Shown: one piece after another, positions 41,120-51,382 of the stretch | Layout: every line of letters begins with the position of its first letter | Numbering within the stretch: position 1 is the stretch's first letter | NCBI GenBank assembly: GCA_947095535.1 | Contig: OX352772.1 | Location: forward strand, 106,247,672 to 106,311,671 | Reading direction: 5' to 3' | From: Poecilobothrus nobilitatus | Lineage: Eukaryota; Arthropoda; Insecta; Diptera; Dolichopodidae | DNA: 64,000 nucleotides | The notes under the pieces: model-generated | Told to the model about the DNA's origin: nothing | The model's database searches: none | Seen by the model: only the letters and a program-made list of their open reading frames with translations | Made by a program: the position numbers and the translations under genes

Positions 41120-42037
41120 TTATACTTTTTTAAAATGTAATACAATTTTTGTTGGAATTGAACTATTGGAAAAGTTTATTTTGTATCCATATTTATCACA
41201 TAAAAGTAATGAAATGTTATTAAATGATTTCTCCACATTGCAATATTGAATATTACTGAATTCTTTTACAGTATCAGTGAAAGAATTTTGTATGTTAACA
41301 GATCTTAAACACCTTATATCTTTATCACCTAGTTTTTGCGGTTCAATTATATCTGTGTATATAAAAAACATATCTGGTTTACTAATGGGAATCAATTGTA
41401 CACTATCTATAAAAGTTTTGAAAGCTTCTATTACACGTGATTTATATTTTTTAAAATCTGTAACTTTAAAAGATACTTGATTGAAACATGTTGTCAAAAG
41501 TCCTTCGAGGGTATAAGCGTAATTTGCTCTTATTTTTATATCTATTTTAGGCTTAGTAACACATATTGTGGTGTAACTTAAATTTTTAGGCATCTCCTCA
41601 GCTTTTATTGGTTGTGTATAATGAACTTCATCGTTTATAAAATTAAAAATTCCCCAAATCAACTGTCGTTCAACTTCTTTTCTTATAAACCTATTAAGTG
41701 GGCGTATATTTTGAATTAGTGTTGGTAGTAGAAAAACTTTCCAGTCGCATATCATTTGTTTTTCTATGTATGGAATATATGATGTTCCAACCCCTATCAT
41801 ATCTTTCTGCATACCTTTAATAAATATTTGAGTACTTTTTTCCCATTCTTCACCATACACATTTGGAACGAAATCATTAACATACATTTCTGAAATACCG
41901 ACTTTCCACCTTGAATCACACATGTATTTATTCATTTTATTTGTAAAAGATGATAATGAATTTTCTGGATAATAGTTCATAGATGAATCACTGAGTAAAG
42001 TGGCATAAAATTCATCATTTACTTGTATGTTGTCCAT
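41120..42037 (-). CDS. Penton-like minor capsid protein of A
   Basis: The 305-residue frame is intact. It begins with F-Y-A-T-L-L-S-D-S-S, Y-Y-P-E-N-S-L-S-S-F-T-N-K-M and W-K-V-G-I-S-E-M-Y, and ends P-T-K-I-V-L-H-F-K-K. This is the penton-type single jelly-roll partner of the MCP, which seals the vertices in related capsids. Its start overlaps the end of p229 by 19 bases. It provides the full-length reference that shows the B copy is frameshifted. Confidence 0.85.
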   Translation of the reverse strand: MDNIQVNDEFYATLLSDSSMNYYPENSLSSFTNKMNKYMCDSRWKVGISEMYVNDFVPNVYGEEWEKSTQIFIKGMQKDMIGVGTSYIPYIEKQMICDWKVFLLPTLIQNIRPLNRFIRKEVERQLIWGIFNFINDEVHYTQPIKAEEMPKNLSYTTICVTKPKIDIKIRANYAYTLEGLLTTCFNQVSFKVTDFKKYKSRVIEAFKTFIDSVQLIPISKPDMFFIYTDIIEPQKLGDKDIRCLRSVNIQNSFTDTVKEFSNIQYCNVEKSFNNISLLLCDKYGYKINFSNSSIPTKIVLHFKKV

Positions 42038-42708
42038 GAGCTTGCGGATTTATTCTTACGAATTGGAAAATTAAGTTCTGTTTGAGTATTACCTACTGCT
42101 GACCTTAAAACACGTCTTGATGAATTATTCAACTCTTTGCTATTTATAGTTTTTTCTTTTTTCGTTGGTGGGCTTGGGCTATCTAAAGGAACAGTTATAA
42201 TGTCCCCTGTATCAGTTTCAAAAATTTGTACATTTTGATTTCTAATTGATTTTCTTTTTCTAAGGCGTTCTCCAACTGAAGCAGCTGACAATGCTTTTGT
42301 TAAAACATTTTCCTGAATTTCATCATCAAATACTTCGTCATCAGCTTCTTTTTCGTATACTTCTTCTTCTTCAGGAACAACTTGTATTCCTACATTCTTA
42401 TATTCAGGATAATGCGATTGAGCTTCCGCATCTATATACATTGGTTTTGCACGAGTTTGAGTACCTTTTGCTTCCGTAATTTTTACTTTCTCCTCTTTAT
42501 TTCTAGGAAGTACTCTATTTTTGTTTCTTATTTTAAATAAATTTTGTCTGTATAAATACCATTTTTGAGTGTCTGTTAGATATTTATTTAAAAATATTTT
42601 TTTCATATTTTGATCCAACTCATTTAATTCAAAGTCTGCATTTTGTTTCATTTTCTCATAAATCTCGGGTTTTAGTATAATCATTTTGTTAAATGTTGTA
42701 TTATTCAT
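42019..42708 (-). CDS. Conserved Polinton protein p229, unknown function
   Basis: The 229-residue counterpart of p235 in B shares L-D-Q-N-M-K-K-I-F, Q-K-W-Y-L-Y-R-Q-N-L, an acidic disordered middle and the end W-T-T-Y-K. The ATG overlaps the stop of the upstream small basic protein (ATGA). Intact. Confidence 0.75.
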   Translation of the reverse strand: MNNTTFNKMIILKPEIYEKMKQNADFELNELDQNMKKIFLNKYLTDTQKWYLYRQNLFKIRNKNRVLPRNKEEKVKITEAKGTQTRAKPMYIDAEAQSHYPEYKNVGIQVVPEEEEVYEKEADDEVFDDEIQENVLTKALSAASVGERLRKRKSIRNQNVQIFETDTGDIITVPLDSPSPPTKKEKTINSKELNNSSRRVLRSAVGNTQTELNFPIRKNKSASSWTTYK

Positions 42709-43040
42709 TTTATAAAATTTCCGATTATCCCTGATAGTACTGCACCAAGAAGTGTAGGTAAAAATCCACCACGTTGAATAATGATTTTTCTTTTATTATT
42801 TATAGATTTTTGGCGGCAAATGAGGGATCTCAATTCCTTTTTATACTTTCATAATTGGGTTGTTGATTTTTTACTTAGATTACAATTACCTTTTAAAATA
42901 TTTAAAGCAATTTCACAAAATGTTTTGATTACTTCAGGGTCACAATGTTTTATAATTACTTTCTGAAATTTCGGTTTAGAGCTTTTTAATAGGTGCAATA
43001 TATGACGGTTGACCTTCAAACGTTTCATATTCTTTACCAA
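42705..43040 (-). pseudogene. Small basic membrane-active-like protein of A, one nonsense codon
   Basis: It is collinear with 30247-30579 of B. A TGA at 42849-42851 breaks the frame after about 63 codons; the rest stays in frame and keeps the basic C-R-Q-K-S-I motif and the hydrophobic G-G-F-L-P-T-L-L-G-A-V-L-S-G-I-I end before a TGA at 42705. Confidence 0.8.
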
Positions 43041-43059
43041 ATTGTTCTAATTGATCTCT

Positions 43060-43676
43060 TGTTCAAAAACACAAACCTTTTCCAAATATATCACTTCTTA
43101 ATCGAAATATATCATTAACGTCTTGAGTAAGATCTATTAATATATACCCGTATGGTTCTGACGTCACTTCATTATATACTTTTTCAAATTCAAATTGATT
43201 TGATTGGGATATATTTGGCGAGCTAGAGGTAATATCTGCGATTTATCTCTTGGATTTTTGAAAAGTACTAGATATTTACAATTAAGGGAAATATGTCTTG
43301 AAAATTTACCCTGGTGAAAAACATTTTGTGTTACAAATATTACAGATAAATTTCTATGGTGTGATCCTCTAGTAAATAAATCACATACATACTTATCATG
43401 GGAATTTAACATCATATCATCGATAATAATTAACAAAGGTTCTTTATTGTCATTAAAATCCGGAATAGTGTTACTATATTCCACATCTTTTAAATATTTT
43501 GGAACGGCATTTTTGTCTGGATTACACCAAATAATTTTATTAATATGTGGTTGTATATTTTCTTTTTTATACTTTATTAAATTATGAATAAAAGTGGTTT
43601 TACCACAGCATGATGGCCTCGCTACCATCATTGTAAATGGATGAAATAGCATAGTTGTATTAGTTAAAAATAGCAC
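43060..43676 (-). pseudogene. Packaging ATPase of A, frameshifted, damaged P-loop
   Basis: The 170-residue open part (43164-43676) matches the ATPase of B through Walker B (L-L-I-I-I-D-D) and the sensor V-T-Q-N. The Walker A reads R-P-S-C-C-G-K-T where B has G-P-S-G-C-G-K-T, so two P-loop glycines are lost. Near 43200 a frame change moves the C-terminal part (V-Y-N-E-V-T-S, L-I-D-L-T-Q-D-V) into another frame, and a stop follows near 43068. Confidence 0.85.
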
Positions 43677-43686
43677 TGTTAACCTA

Positions 43687-43695
43687 TATTTATAT
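43687..43695. promoter_or_regulatory. Divergent TATA-like box between ATPase and p189 in A
   Basis: TATTTATAT reads as ATATAAATA toward the ATPase. The surrounding TATATTTATATG could also serve the plus-strand p189 gene. Confidence 0.35.
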
Positions 43696-44263
43696 GAAAA
43701 GCTCTTTTGCCGAAGTGAATATAAATGTAAATTTATTTATTCTAATGAGTATTCTTACACAAACCGTCGACATGGTTAAACGAGTTCTCATAGTTGACCT
43801 ACAATTTTTACAAGGAAATGAAAAGCAATATTTCCTAAAAGAATTAGCCATACTTGAAAAAGGAAGTTTAATTCCAACTGTCTATCACTTCAAAGCACCG
43901 TACCCCTCAGAGGAACTTAGTCCGGATATGAAATATAATAACCAGTATTGCGAAAATAAAATAAATGGACTTAAATGGAATAACGGTCTAGTTGAATATT
44001 TAGATGTAAAATGCATATTAAAACACTATTTAGAGTCAGCTGAAAAAATTTATGTTAAAGGAGAACAAAAAAAACTATTCCTTCAAAAGTACATTGACAG
44101 TGATAAAATAGAAGATTTAAGCAGAAACTTGCCGTCATTACAAAAGATTGATAACTTTAAATCAAATTGTCCTATACACTTATTAAACAACAATTTCAGA
44201 TGTGCTGTTAAAAATTGTTATAATGTATATATGTATCTTTTAAAAGAAAAAATGTTAGATTAA
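43694..44263 (+). CDS. Zinc-tailed Polinton protein p189
   Basis: The 189-residue frame is open. The Met at residue 27 (43772), just before V-K-R-V-L-I-V-D-L-Q-F, is the likelier start, as the first 26 residues look like leader sequence. The protein has Y-H-F-K-A-P-Y-P, I-Y-V-K-G-E-Q-K-K-L-F-L and a C-terminal C-P-I-H and C-A-V-K-N-C set (Cys159, His162, Cys170, Cys175). The last 48 residues match the tail fused to polB in B. The N-terminal pattern resembles p121/p110. Function unknown; perhaps an RNase H-like fold with a zinc tail. Confidence 0.7.
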   Translation: MKSSFAEVNINVNLFILMSILTQTVDMVKRVLIVDLQFLQGNEKQYFLKELAILEKGSLIPTVYHFKAPYPSEELSPDMKYNNQYCENKINGLKWNNGLVEYLDVKCILKHYLESAEKIYVKGEQKKLFLQKYIDSDKIEDLSRNLPSLQKIDNFKSNCPIHLLNNNFRCAVKNCYNVYMYLLKEKMLD

Positions 44264-44384
44264 AACAGCACAGATTTCTATAAAATTGTAAAATATTTTT
44301 AAATAAAAAATTATTTCAAACATATAAATAAATTTGTTTTATTTTTTTTTTTTAACACAACATAAGAATACATCTTTTTTGTTC
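44264..44384. other. Spacer between p189 and right TIR of A
   Basis: Short AT-rich noncoding stretch with AATAAA sequences that could serve as polyadenylation signals. Confidence 0.4.
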
Positions 44385-45190
44385 TACATTCTTACATATC
44401 AATAAAATCTTAAAATACTAATAATTTTTTCTTTCCTCTTCTTTAAATATTTCATCAGAACAAAAAAGAAAAGAAAAAAATTCATCTCAAAATATCAATT
44501 TGGTCAAGGTTGATTCAGATTTAAAAACCAGCTTTGCACTTTTTTCTTTTAATTTTAAAAATTCGCATAGGTACACTTAATTTGTTTAAATTTTTCTCTT
44601 TACATTTTATAAAAACGCATTTTTTCTTACTATATCCATTTACGCCTATTACTTAAACCACATGTTAGATATTTTTGATTTTCTGTTTGTTTTCTTTTTA
44701 TTCATATTTTTGTCAACATTCTTACATAACAATAAAATCTTATACGGTGATACTCGCAATTAATTAATGGTTTTTATTTCCTCTTCTTTAAATACTTCAT
44801 AAAAAAAAAGAAAAAACAAGAAAAAAAGAAAAAAAATGCATCTCAAAATTGCATTAATTTTGTTGATTCTTCATCTAAGATGTAAAAAACCAGTTTGCAC
44901 TTTTTTAAATTTTAAAGAAACGTACAGGTACATTTTTTTCTCTTTACATTGTATGAAAAAGGATTTTTTTTTTTCCTACTATTTTCCTGCATACCTATTA
45001 CTTAAACCAAGTATACAATCTTTATAAACAACTGACGATCGCCGCCAGTCTGACTTACTTTTAAAATGACCTTGACATACTTCCTGTCTGGCCTTCCGGG
45101 TGACCTTGACGTACTTCTGGGTGACCTTGACCTACTTCCGGGTGACCTTGACCTACTGACCTGTCTGGCCCAAGTGCCTACCTATCTACT
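44385..45190 (-). repeat. Polinton A right terminal inverted repeat
   Basis: It is the inverse of the left TIR but has two internal modules where the left has three. The outermost 130 bp hold the FTZ-F1-type array described separately. The tip is AGTAGATAGG in inverse orientation. Confidence 0.8.
45067..45151 (-). promoter_or_regulatory. Array of four TCAAGGTCA sites with an ETS motif in right TIR of A
   Basis: TGACCTTGA (inverse TCAAGGTCA) occurs at 45067, 45101, 45122 and 45143; the last three are exactly 21 bp apart. ACTTCCGG, an ETS motif, lies between the last two at 45134-45141. TCAAGGTCA is the monomeric site of FTZ-F1/SF-1/ERR nuclear receptors. The left TIR has only one intact pair. 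Confidence 0.45.
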
Positions 45191-45196
45191 ACTATT
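45191..45196 (+). repeat. Target site duplication ACTATT, right of Polinton A
   Basis: Second copy of 18041-18046. After it, Gypsy sequence resumes with a deletion of about 45 bp relative to copy 2. Confidence 0.9.
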
Positions 45197-45715
45197 ATTT
45201 CAATTCAAGGTTTACTTCTATACGTGATAAAGCATCGGCGTTACCATTTTGAACGCCTTTTTTATATTTGATTTCGTAATCAAATTCGGAAAGCTTGAGA
45301 CGCCAACGAACTTGTTTTGAGTTAGGTTATTTTATGGAGAAGAGCCATTGGAAAGGCTTATGGTCTGTCTCAATTACGAATTTTCTTCCGAAAATGTAAG
45401 GGCAAAAGTACTTTGTGGCCCATAGGATTGCCAATAAAATCTTCTCTATTGTACTGTAGTGTACTTCATAACGAACATGAAGTACGAACATGAAGAGTAC
45501 GACTAGCATAACACACGGGGCGTCCGTCTTGTGATAGTACGGCACCAAGAGCGGATTGGCTTGCGTCTGTTGTAAGAGTAAAAGTTTTGTTAAATTCGGG
45601 ATAAATAAGGATTGGTTCATTTATAAGTAGTCTTTTGAGAGTTTCGAAATTTTGAACATATTCAGGGTTATCAATTTTTAGTTTTACGTTTTTCCTTAAG
45701 TATTTTGTCATTGGT
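45197..45715 (-). pseudogene. Errantivirus RNase H, copy 1
   Basis: Broken frames carry [24 protein letters not shown] and a final D-A-L-S-R-I-E-V region, typical of a Gypsy RNase H. A short duplicated stretch near 45475-45495 (ATGAAGTACGAACATGAAG) shifts the frame. Copy 2 lacks about 270 bp of this domain. Confidence 0.75.
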
Positions 45716-46560
45716 TTAGCGACTTTGGAATAGTCCTTAATGAATTTCCTGTAATATTCTGAGAAATTGTTTAATTTGTTTTGGAGTTTTGGGAATAGGG
45801 AAAATTTTGACGCATTGAGTTTTTTAAGGATTTGATCTTATTCCTTCTAAAGTCGCAATGTGACCAAGAAACTCAGTTTCTGTTTTCATAAACTCCAATT
45901 TATCTAATTGAATCATTAATTTAGCTTCTTCGAGCCTTTTAAAAATTTTTTTCAACGAATCTATGTCTTCTTCAATAGATGCTGAGAAGATGATGATGTT
46001 ATCTAAATACAGAAAACAAATTTTATTTATATAGTCTTTTAAAACATGGTTCATTAACCGTTGGAAGGTAGCTGGTGCTGTTTTAAGTCCAAACGGCATT
46101 CGTATAAATTCATAGTGTCCATTCTCGACAGTGAACGCGGTTTTGTGAATGTCGCGTTCGTCAATTTCTATTTGGTGGAAACCTTTAGCAAGGTTCAACG
46201 TGGTAAAATATTGGCATCTTCCCAATTTACTTAGAATGTCATCTATATTTGGTATAGGGTGCCTATCGCACAAAGTAATTTCGTTTAGTTTCCTATAGTC
46301 AAAACCAAGTCTCCATTTCTGTGTCCCACTGGCGTCCTCCTTCTTTGGGACGATTCAGGCAGGAGCAGAATATGGGGAGTTGCTAGGCCTAATAATGCCC
46401 TTGTCCAAAATCTCGTTAATTTGGCTTTGTACTTCCTCTTTGTGAATTTGAGGATATCTATAAGACTTAGTGAATATTGGAACGTCATTAATAGTACGAA
46501 TACGATGTTTGATAGCGTTTGTGAAAGATAAATCTAAATAAATAAAGATAAATAAAGTTT
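45716..46560 (-). pseudogene. Errantivirus reverse transcriptase, copy 1
   Basis: The RT is open at 45824-46273. Motif A reads T-T-L-N-L-A (Asp replaced by Asn) and the catalytic box reads Y-L-D-N where Y-L-D-D is expected, so both acidic sites are hit. A TGA at 46355-46357, just before V-P-K-K-E-D-A-S-G, is shared with copy 2. Confidence 0.82.
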
Positions 46561-47330
46561 TACGTTATAGAATAAATTTATAATATTGTAATTTCGCTTA
46601 AGACATTAAATTTGTTATCAGTTTCAGAAATTATATTAAAGTTATTATGGTTTACAATCTCAGTTTCTAATGGTGAAAAAGTTATAGATTTATTACCGCT
46701 ATTAAGAATGTTGGCTTTTGCAACGGCTGTATAATAGCTTTTGCAACGGCTGTACTTCATATATTCCTCTTGAATTGTAATTTCGTCATCTGAGGAATTC
46801 CTTTTCTGCAGATAAGCGAGACCATCTTTTTGAAGTAAGTACTGGTACAGTTAATTCATATTCATATTTCTGAGTAATATTATATTTTGTTTCTTTATTT
46901 TTATTTTAAAATGTATTTGGATTACATTATAAAGTGTGGTTAAAAGTTGTTGACCTAAGTCGATTTTAGTTTTTAATGGATATTAATATATTATTGCCTA
47001 TTAGCCCGTCATAATTGTCATGAAAAGGAAAGACATACATTTCAACCTTCTTTGTTGAGTCTCCCAATTCTTTAAAAAGAGGTATAACTGCTTTATGAGT
47101 AATTTTTACATCTTGATTTATAGTTTCAATATTTATGGGGGTTTGAAGTTCTGTTAAATGCATTGGATGACAAAGGTTAGGATTTATAAAAGAGGGTGTT
47201 GCTCGGGTATCTATTATAAATTTAAGTGGTCTAATATTTCCACTAACTAAGATATATGGTAATTGAAATTCGAGGCAGTTAAAAGAAAATTTGCTGGTAA
47301 TTCTGTTTTGTTAACACTTTTCTGTGTTTC
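46561..47330 (-). pseudogene. Errantivirus pol N-terminus with protease region, copy 1
   Basis: Fragments such as I-T-F-S-P-L-E-T-E-I-V (46578-46760) and Y-D-G-L-I-G-N-N-I-L (46966-47163) belong to the linker and the flap or end of the aspartic protease. F-I-I-D-T-R-A-T near 47200 is the active-site strand, with Arg where Gly is usual. Several frames; not functional. Confidence 0.6.
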
Positions 47331-48434
47331 TCCAATGTTTATTTCCATTGGTTCAGATTCAGAAATTTGATTATTTCTGTTATAATTGTTTGTAAAATTA
47401 CTATTATTTACAAATGGGTTGATCATATGTGGGTAGTTGTTACTATTATTGGGATTATAATAGTTTGAATTTCGATTTTGAGAGGAATTCCATTGGTGGT
47501 TTCTATTGTTATTAATACTGTTATTTTGATTGTTCCTATGGTTGTTATTATTATTTTGGTTATTCTTATTTAAATTGTTATTATTTTGGTTGTTCCTATT
47601 AAAATTGTTATTATTTTGGTTGTTCCTATTAAAATTGTTATTATTTGGGTTGTTCCTATTGAAATTGGTGTTATTTTAGTTGTTCCTAATGAAGTTGTTA
47701 TTATGAATCTTTGTATTATTAAAGTTTCTAGAATTATTGATAGTAGTGTTATTGTTGGTGCGATTGTAATTGTAATTGGTTTTGGTGATTGGGTCACCAG
47801 AAAAGTTTTTATTTTTATTAATAGAATTAAATGTCTTTTGACCACTAAAATTATTAAGGTTAATATGTGCGTAGCATGCTTCGTGTAAAATGTCAATAGC
47901 GGACTCAAGTGCTTTAGGGTCACGACAATATAAAATTGAACGCATTGGTTAAGGCAGTTTGTTCTTAAAAATAGTTAGAGCAGAGTTTTTGTTATTACTA
48001 ACTGTTTGTTGAGCAACTGTTGAGTTGGCTCCTAATTCTAAGCTACCTTTTATATTTAATCTTCTTAATGTATTTTTAATTTCGTTGTAGAAATCAACGG
48101 AATTTTTCTTAAATGTGGTAGCTCTCAGTTGGTCAAAAACTTCTTCAAGACTACACCGATCCCTAAAATTGTTTACAAGGACGTCTTTTATTTCAGTCCA
48201 TTTCTTAAGGTGGTTGTTTATTTCCATTACCTCCCACGCTTTTCCCTTACGTTTTTATTTAATCAAGTCTGCAAATATACTTTGACTTATGTCTTCATAT
48301 TTGCCTAATAAAGAGTTTACCCTATCAAGTAAATCTGTGAAGTTTTGTAGTTCTTTAAAGTTTCCAGTAAAGTCGGGTAATTTATCGAAATATTTCAGGG
48401 GGTCAGGTAAGGCTTAATTGAGTTTCAGTCATTT
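47331..48434 (-). pseudogene. Errantivirus gag, copy 1
   Basis: The open part 47949-48227 includes F-D-Q-L-R-A-T-T-F and Y-N-E-I-K-N-T-L-R-R. A TAA at 47949-47951 interrupts the frame before P-M-R-S-I-L-Y-C-R-D-P-K-A-L. After that comes an Asn-rich tail with 30-bp repeats. The N-terminal part from about 48434 has another stop. The same TAA is present in copy 2. Confidence 0.75.
47510..47700. repeat. 30-bp minisatellite coding the Asn-rich gag tail, copy 1
   Basis: The unit TTGTTATTATTTTGGTTGTT and following CCTATTAAAA is repeated about five times. Copy 2 has the same array (62430-62580) with small sequence differences. Confidence 0.8.
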
Positions 48435-48720
48435 TGATTTTTATTATAATAATTAGTTAAATATAATTTTTTTATTATAAATATTGCAAGAACGCTTTCT
48501 ATTGGGTTTTTTTTTCCCTTTTTTTTTTTAAACTTAACCTAATTGTACTTATCGCTATTTCTATAATTTTAATGTTTTACAATTTCTAAATTATTGCTTA
48601 CGTTAAAATTTTAAAGTTGTTTTTCATGTTGATCATCTACGAGATAAACGGGAACTTAAACAGTAACGATATGTACAGGAACTAAGCAGCAACTTGTTGT
48701 ACAGGATAACAGGAACTTGA
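48435..48720 (-). other. Errantivirus leader, part next to gag
   Basis: Noncoding leader. It includes short repeats of ACAGGAACT and ACAGGATAACAGGAACT at 48640-48720 and ends at the poly-T run of the inserted non-LTR element. Confidence 0.55.
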
Positions 48721-50760
48721 TTTTTTTTTTTTTCTTTATTTATTTAATTCAATAATATTTTTTTAAAAAAATATGATTTTAGTGTGTAATACAATTTGTT
48801 TTCTAAAGACCATAGCCTATTACAATTCAACTTAATCATAAAAAAGAATAAACTTAAATAGAATGAAATAAAAAATCAAAGCAAAAACAGTTTTCTCTTC
48901 TTTTTTTTTTTAAAGTTCGATTTTACATGTTTCAAAATTCAATTCACTATTTTATATTTTAATTTAGGTATTTCACATAATTAAACAAATTAAAGTTTAC
49001 ATAATTGAATTAATTATTTACGTTTTTTCAATTATAAATTTTGTTATTTTTCTTTTAAATTCCAGCATATTACTAATTAATTTATATTCGTAGGGTAATT
49101 CATTGTATAATTTTAGGCAATTGTAAAGGTTTTTTTTTTGCCTATCGGTTTTGAAAAGAGTGAAATAAAAATTTGACTTTTTTCGGGTGTTATGGTTATG
49201 TATATCAATCATTCTATTTAACAAAAAATTATGTTTAATGAGATTGTTAATAATTTTAAAAGCAATAATATATAACTCACGTGTGCAAATATTATCGAAA
49301 CTCAAGAATCTACCTGTATACAACAATCTTGATGGAAAAAGATTAGAATGAAAGTGAATTACTTTAATAGCTTTTTTATGTAGTATGTTTATTTTATTTA
49401 ATGCAATTTGTGGAGCTCCAGACCATATAGGATTGAGATAGATAATATTTGACAAAACATATGATAAAAAAATTATGTATAATACGTCTTTTAAAAAGAA
49501 ATTTCTCAGACGTCGTAAAATAAAAATATATGGGCTTGTTTTTTTGACAATATGATCAATATGATCATACCATTTTAATTTATTATCTAAAATTAGGCCA
49601 AGATAGTTATAGTTTTCTACTACTTCTAGAGCGGTGTTTCTATAAATCATATTAAAACTACTGTATATTTTATTACCGAAAAGAATAATTTTTGTTTTTT
49701 TAATATTCAGTAAAAGTTTATGATTCTTGAGCCAACTTTCTATTACACTGAGATCGTGACTAATGGAATTTTTCAAGTTATCTTACAGTTCTCAGAATAT
49801 TTTAAAACTGTATCATCTGCATACATTTGGATTGTTCCTTTTAATGTTAAATTGGCAAGGTCATTTATGTAGATCTTAAAAAGATATGACCCTAGAATTA
49901 AACTTTGCGGAACACCCTTTTTAATGACATTAGAGGTACTAGTGGCACAATTATTTTTAACTTTTTGTTTCCGATTAAGCAGATATGTTTTGAAAAAATT
50001 TATTTGGTTTTGATTGAAATTTAGTTTTTTAAGTTTATAAATTAGAATATTATGGTCTACGCAGTCAAATGCTTTTTGCAAATCTAAAAAAATGCATGCA
50101 ACATATCTACCACTGTCTATGTTTTTAGTGACAAAATCTGTTAGATTAAGACACGTCGCAGTTGTGTTGGAGTTTTTTTCAAACCCATATTGCTCGCTAT
50201 GTAAAATATTATTACTTTTAAGAAAAATTTCAATTCTATTCTTAATAACTACTTCAAATATTTTGGAAAACGCACTTGAAATTGAAATGGGCCGGTAATT
50301 TGTTCTTTTAGGTACGCAACCGCTTTTGAAAATGGGAGTTACAATCGCTACTTTTAAGCTTTCCAGAAAAGTTGAGTTTTGAAACGAAATATTAATAAAT
50401 TTGACTAATAATGCAACTAAGAATTCTGAATATTTTTTGTCATAACCAGTTGCGGCATTTGGTTTTAACATATTGATCGTCTGGAAAATTTCTTCAATAT
50501 TGGTTAGACTCAGATTAAAGCTTGAATAAATGTTTGTTGAAAACTGATTCAAATAATTATAGTCTACCTCAAGTGTAGAAATGTTAAGTTCGTTTGTAAC
50601 ATTTATGAAAAAATTATTCATTGATTCAGCTATGATTTGTTCGTTAGAAGTAATTTGATTGTTATGTTCTAATACTTTAATATAATTAGAAGAATTCAAA
50701 CAATCTTTATCAATAATCTTTATTTAATATTCGCAATCACCATATAGTTAGATTTTTATT
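48721..50760 (-). mobile_element. 5'-truncated CR1-like non-LTR retrotransposon in the Gypsy leader
   Basis: A poly-T run at 48721-48734 is the poly(A) end of a minus-strand insertion. The RT covers 49018-50699 in two frames joined at 49773. It shows Y-R-P-I-S-I-S-S-A-F-S-K-I-F-E, C-I-F-L-D-L-Q-K-A-F-D-C-V-D-H and M-Y-A-D-D-T-V. The usual P-Q-G-S-I-L-G-P reads P-Q-S-L-I-L-G-S. The endonuclease is absent (5' truncation). It resembles the CR1/Jockey superfamily. Confidence 0.8.
49018..50699 (-). pseudogene. CR1-like reverse transcriptase, one frameshift
   Basis: The upstream frame (49773-50699, 308 residues) carries RT fingers and palm up to the Y-A-D-D box. The downstream frame (49018-49776, 252 residues) carries the thumb and C-terminal tail with H-N-H-N-T-R-K-K-S-N-F. 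The frame change lies just after the catalytic box, near 49775. The tail resembles that of 63464-63805, so the two insertions are relatives. Confidence 0.8.
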
Positions 50761-51370
50761 ATTTTTTGTTTTGTATTTTTTTTCAAAAAAAAATTTTATA
50801 ATTTTATATATTTATTTGAAGTTTATATAATATAATAACCTTTACGTAATAAAATTTTCTTTTATTTTTGAATTTCATATATTTTTTTTAATAATAAATA
50901 ATTTAATTTATGTTATAATATGATTCTTATTCTTCCTATGTAGACGGAGGGTAAAATGGGATTGTGTCTTCGTCATCACTATCGACAAACGTTGCAAACA
51001 GTTTTTTAGTTTTATTAATTTATAATTTTTAAATATATATGTTTTCCTTTTTTTTTTTTGATTTAATTTCACTTATTTTTTCATTTTATTTATACAGTGT
51101 GTTAAGTTTATTTTAAACTTTTTTCACTTCGTTTGATAAAAGTTTTTTTTGTTATTTGTTTTTTTCTTTATTTTTGCAAAAAATTTTAACACTTCATTTG
51201 TTAAAAATTTTATATATTTTTTTTTTATTTTAGAAAGTCTTTCACCAAAAATAAAAGCTTTTAACGAAAATGTTTATAAGTTAATGCACTATAAATGTGT
51301 CGAGACACAAAGCGTTCTCTTTTATATATTTCTTATTTAAATTACAAAAGAAAGCACTTAGCACATCCTA
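50761..51370 (-). other. Errantivirus leader between primer site and insertion
   Basis: AT-rich, noncoding sequence between the primer site and the inserted non-LTR element. I see no gene. The exact edge with the insertion is not resolved. Confidence 0.5.
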
Positions 51371-51382
51371 CCGACTGCGCCA
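51371..51382 (-). promoter_or_regulatory. Primer binding site, tRNA-Ser type
   Basis: The minus strand reads TGGCGCAGTCGG directly after the LTR end, complementary to the 3' end of a tRNA-Ser with CCA. This primer type is known for 17.6/297-like errantiviruses. It fixes the LTR edge at 51382. Confidence 0.8.

Larger units (their letters stand above)
18047..45190 (+). mobile_element. Polinton/Maverick element A (outer), carrying nested element B
   Basis: The element starts AGTAGATAGGTAGGCACTTG and ends with the inverse of this, inside ACTATT duplications. It is 27144 bp, or about 15.3 kb once the nested element (21660-33502) and one of its duplications are discounted, which fits Polintons. 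It encodes polB (interrupted), integrase with chromodomain, an ATPase, a protease, major and minor capsid proteins and small conserved proteins. MCP, ATPase and a small basic protein are damaged by point changes, so this copy is inactive. Confidence 0.93.

Noticed and set aside
47570..47923. A Thr/Ile-rich 117-residue open frame in the gag region, and its plus-strand shadow
   Set aside because: Frame-shifted reading of the 30-bp repeat that encodes the Asn-rich gag tail.
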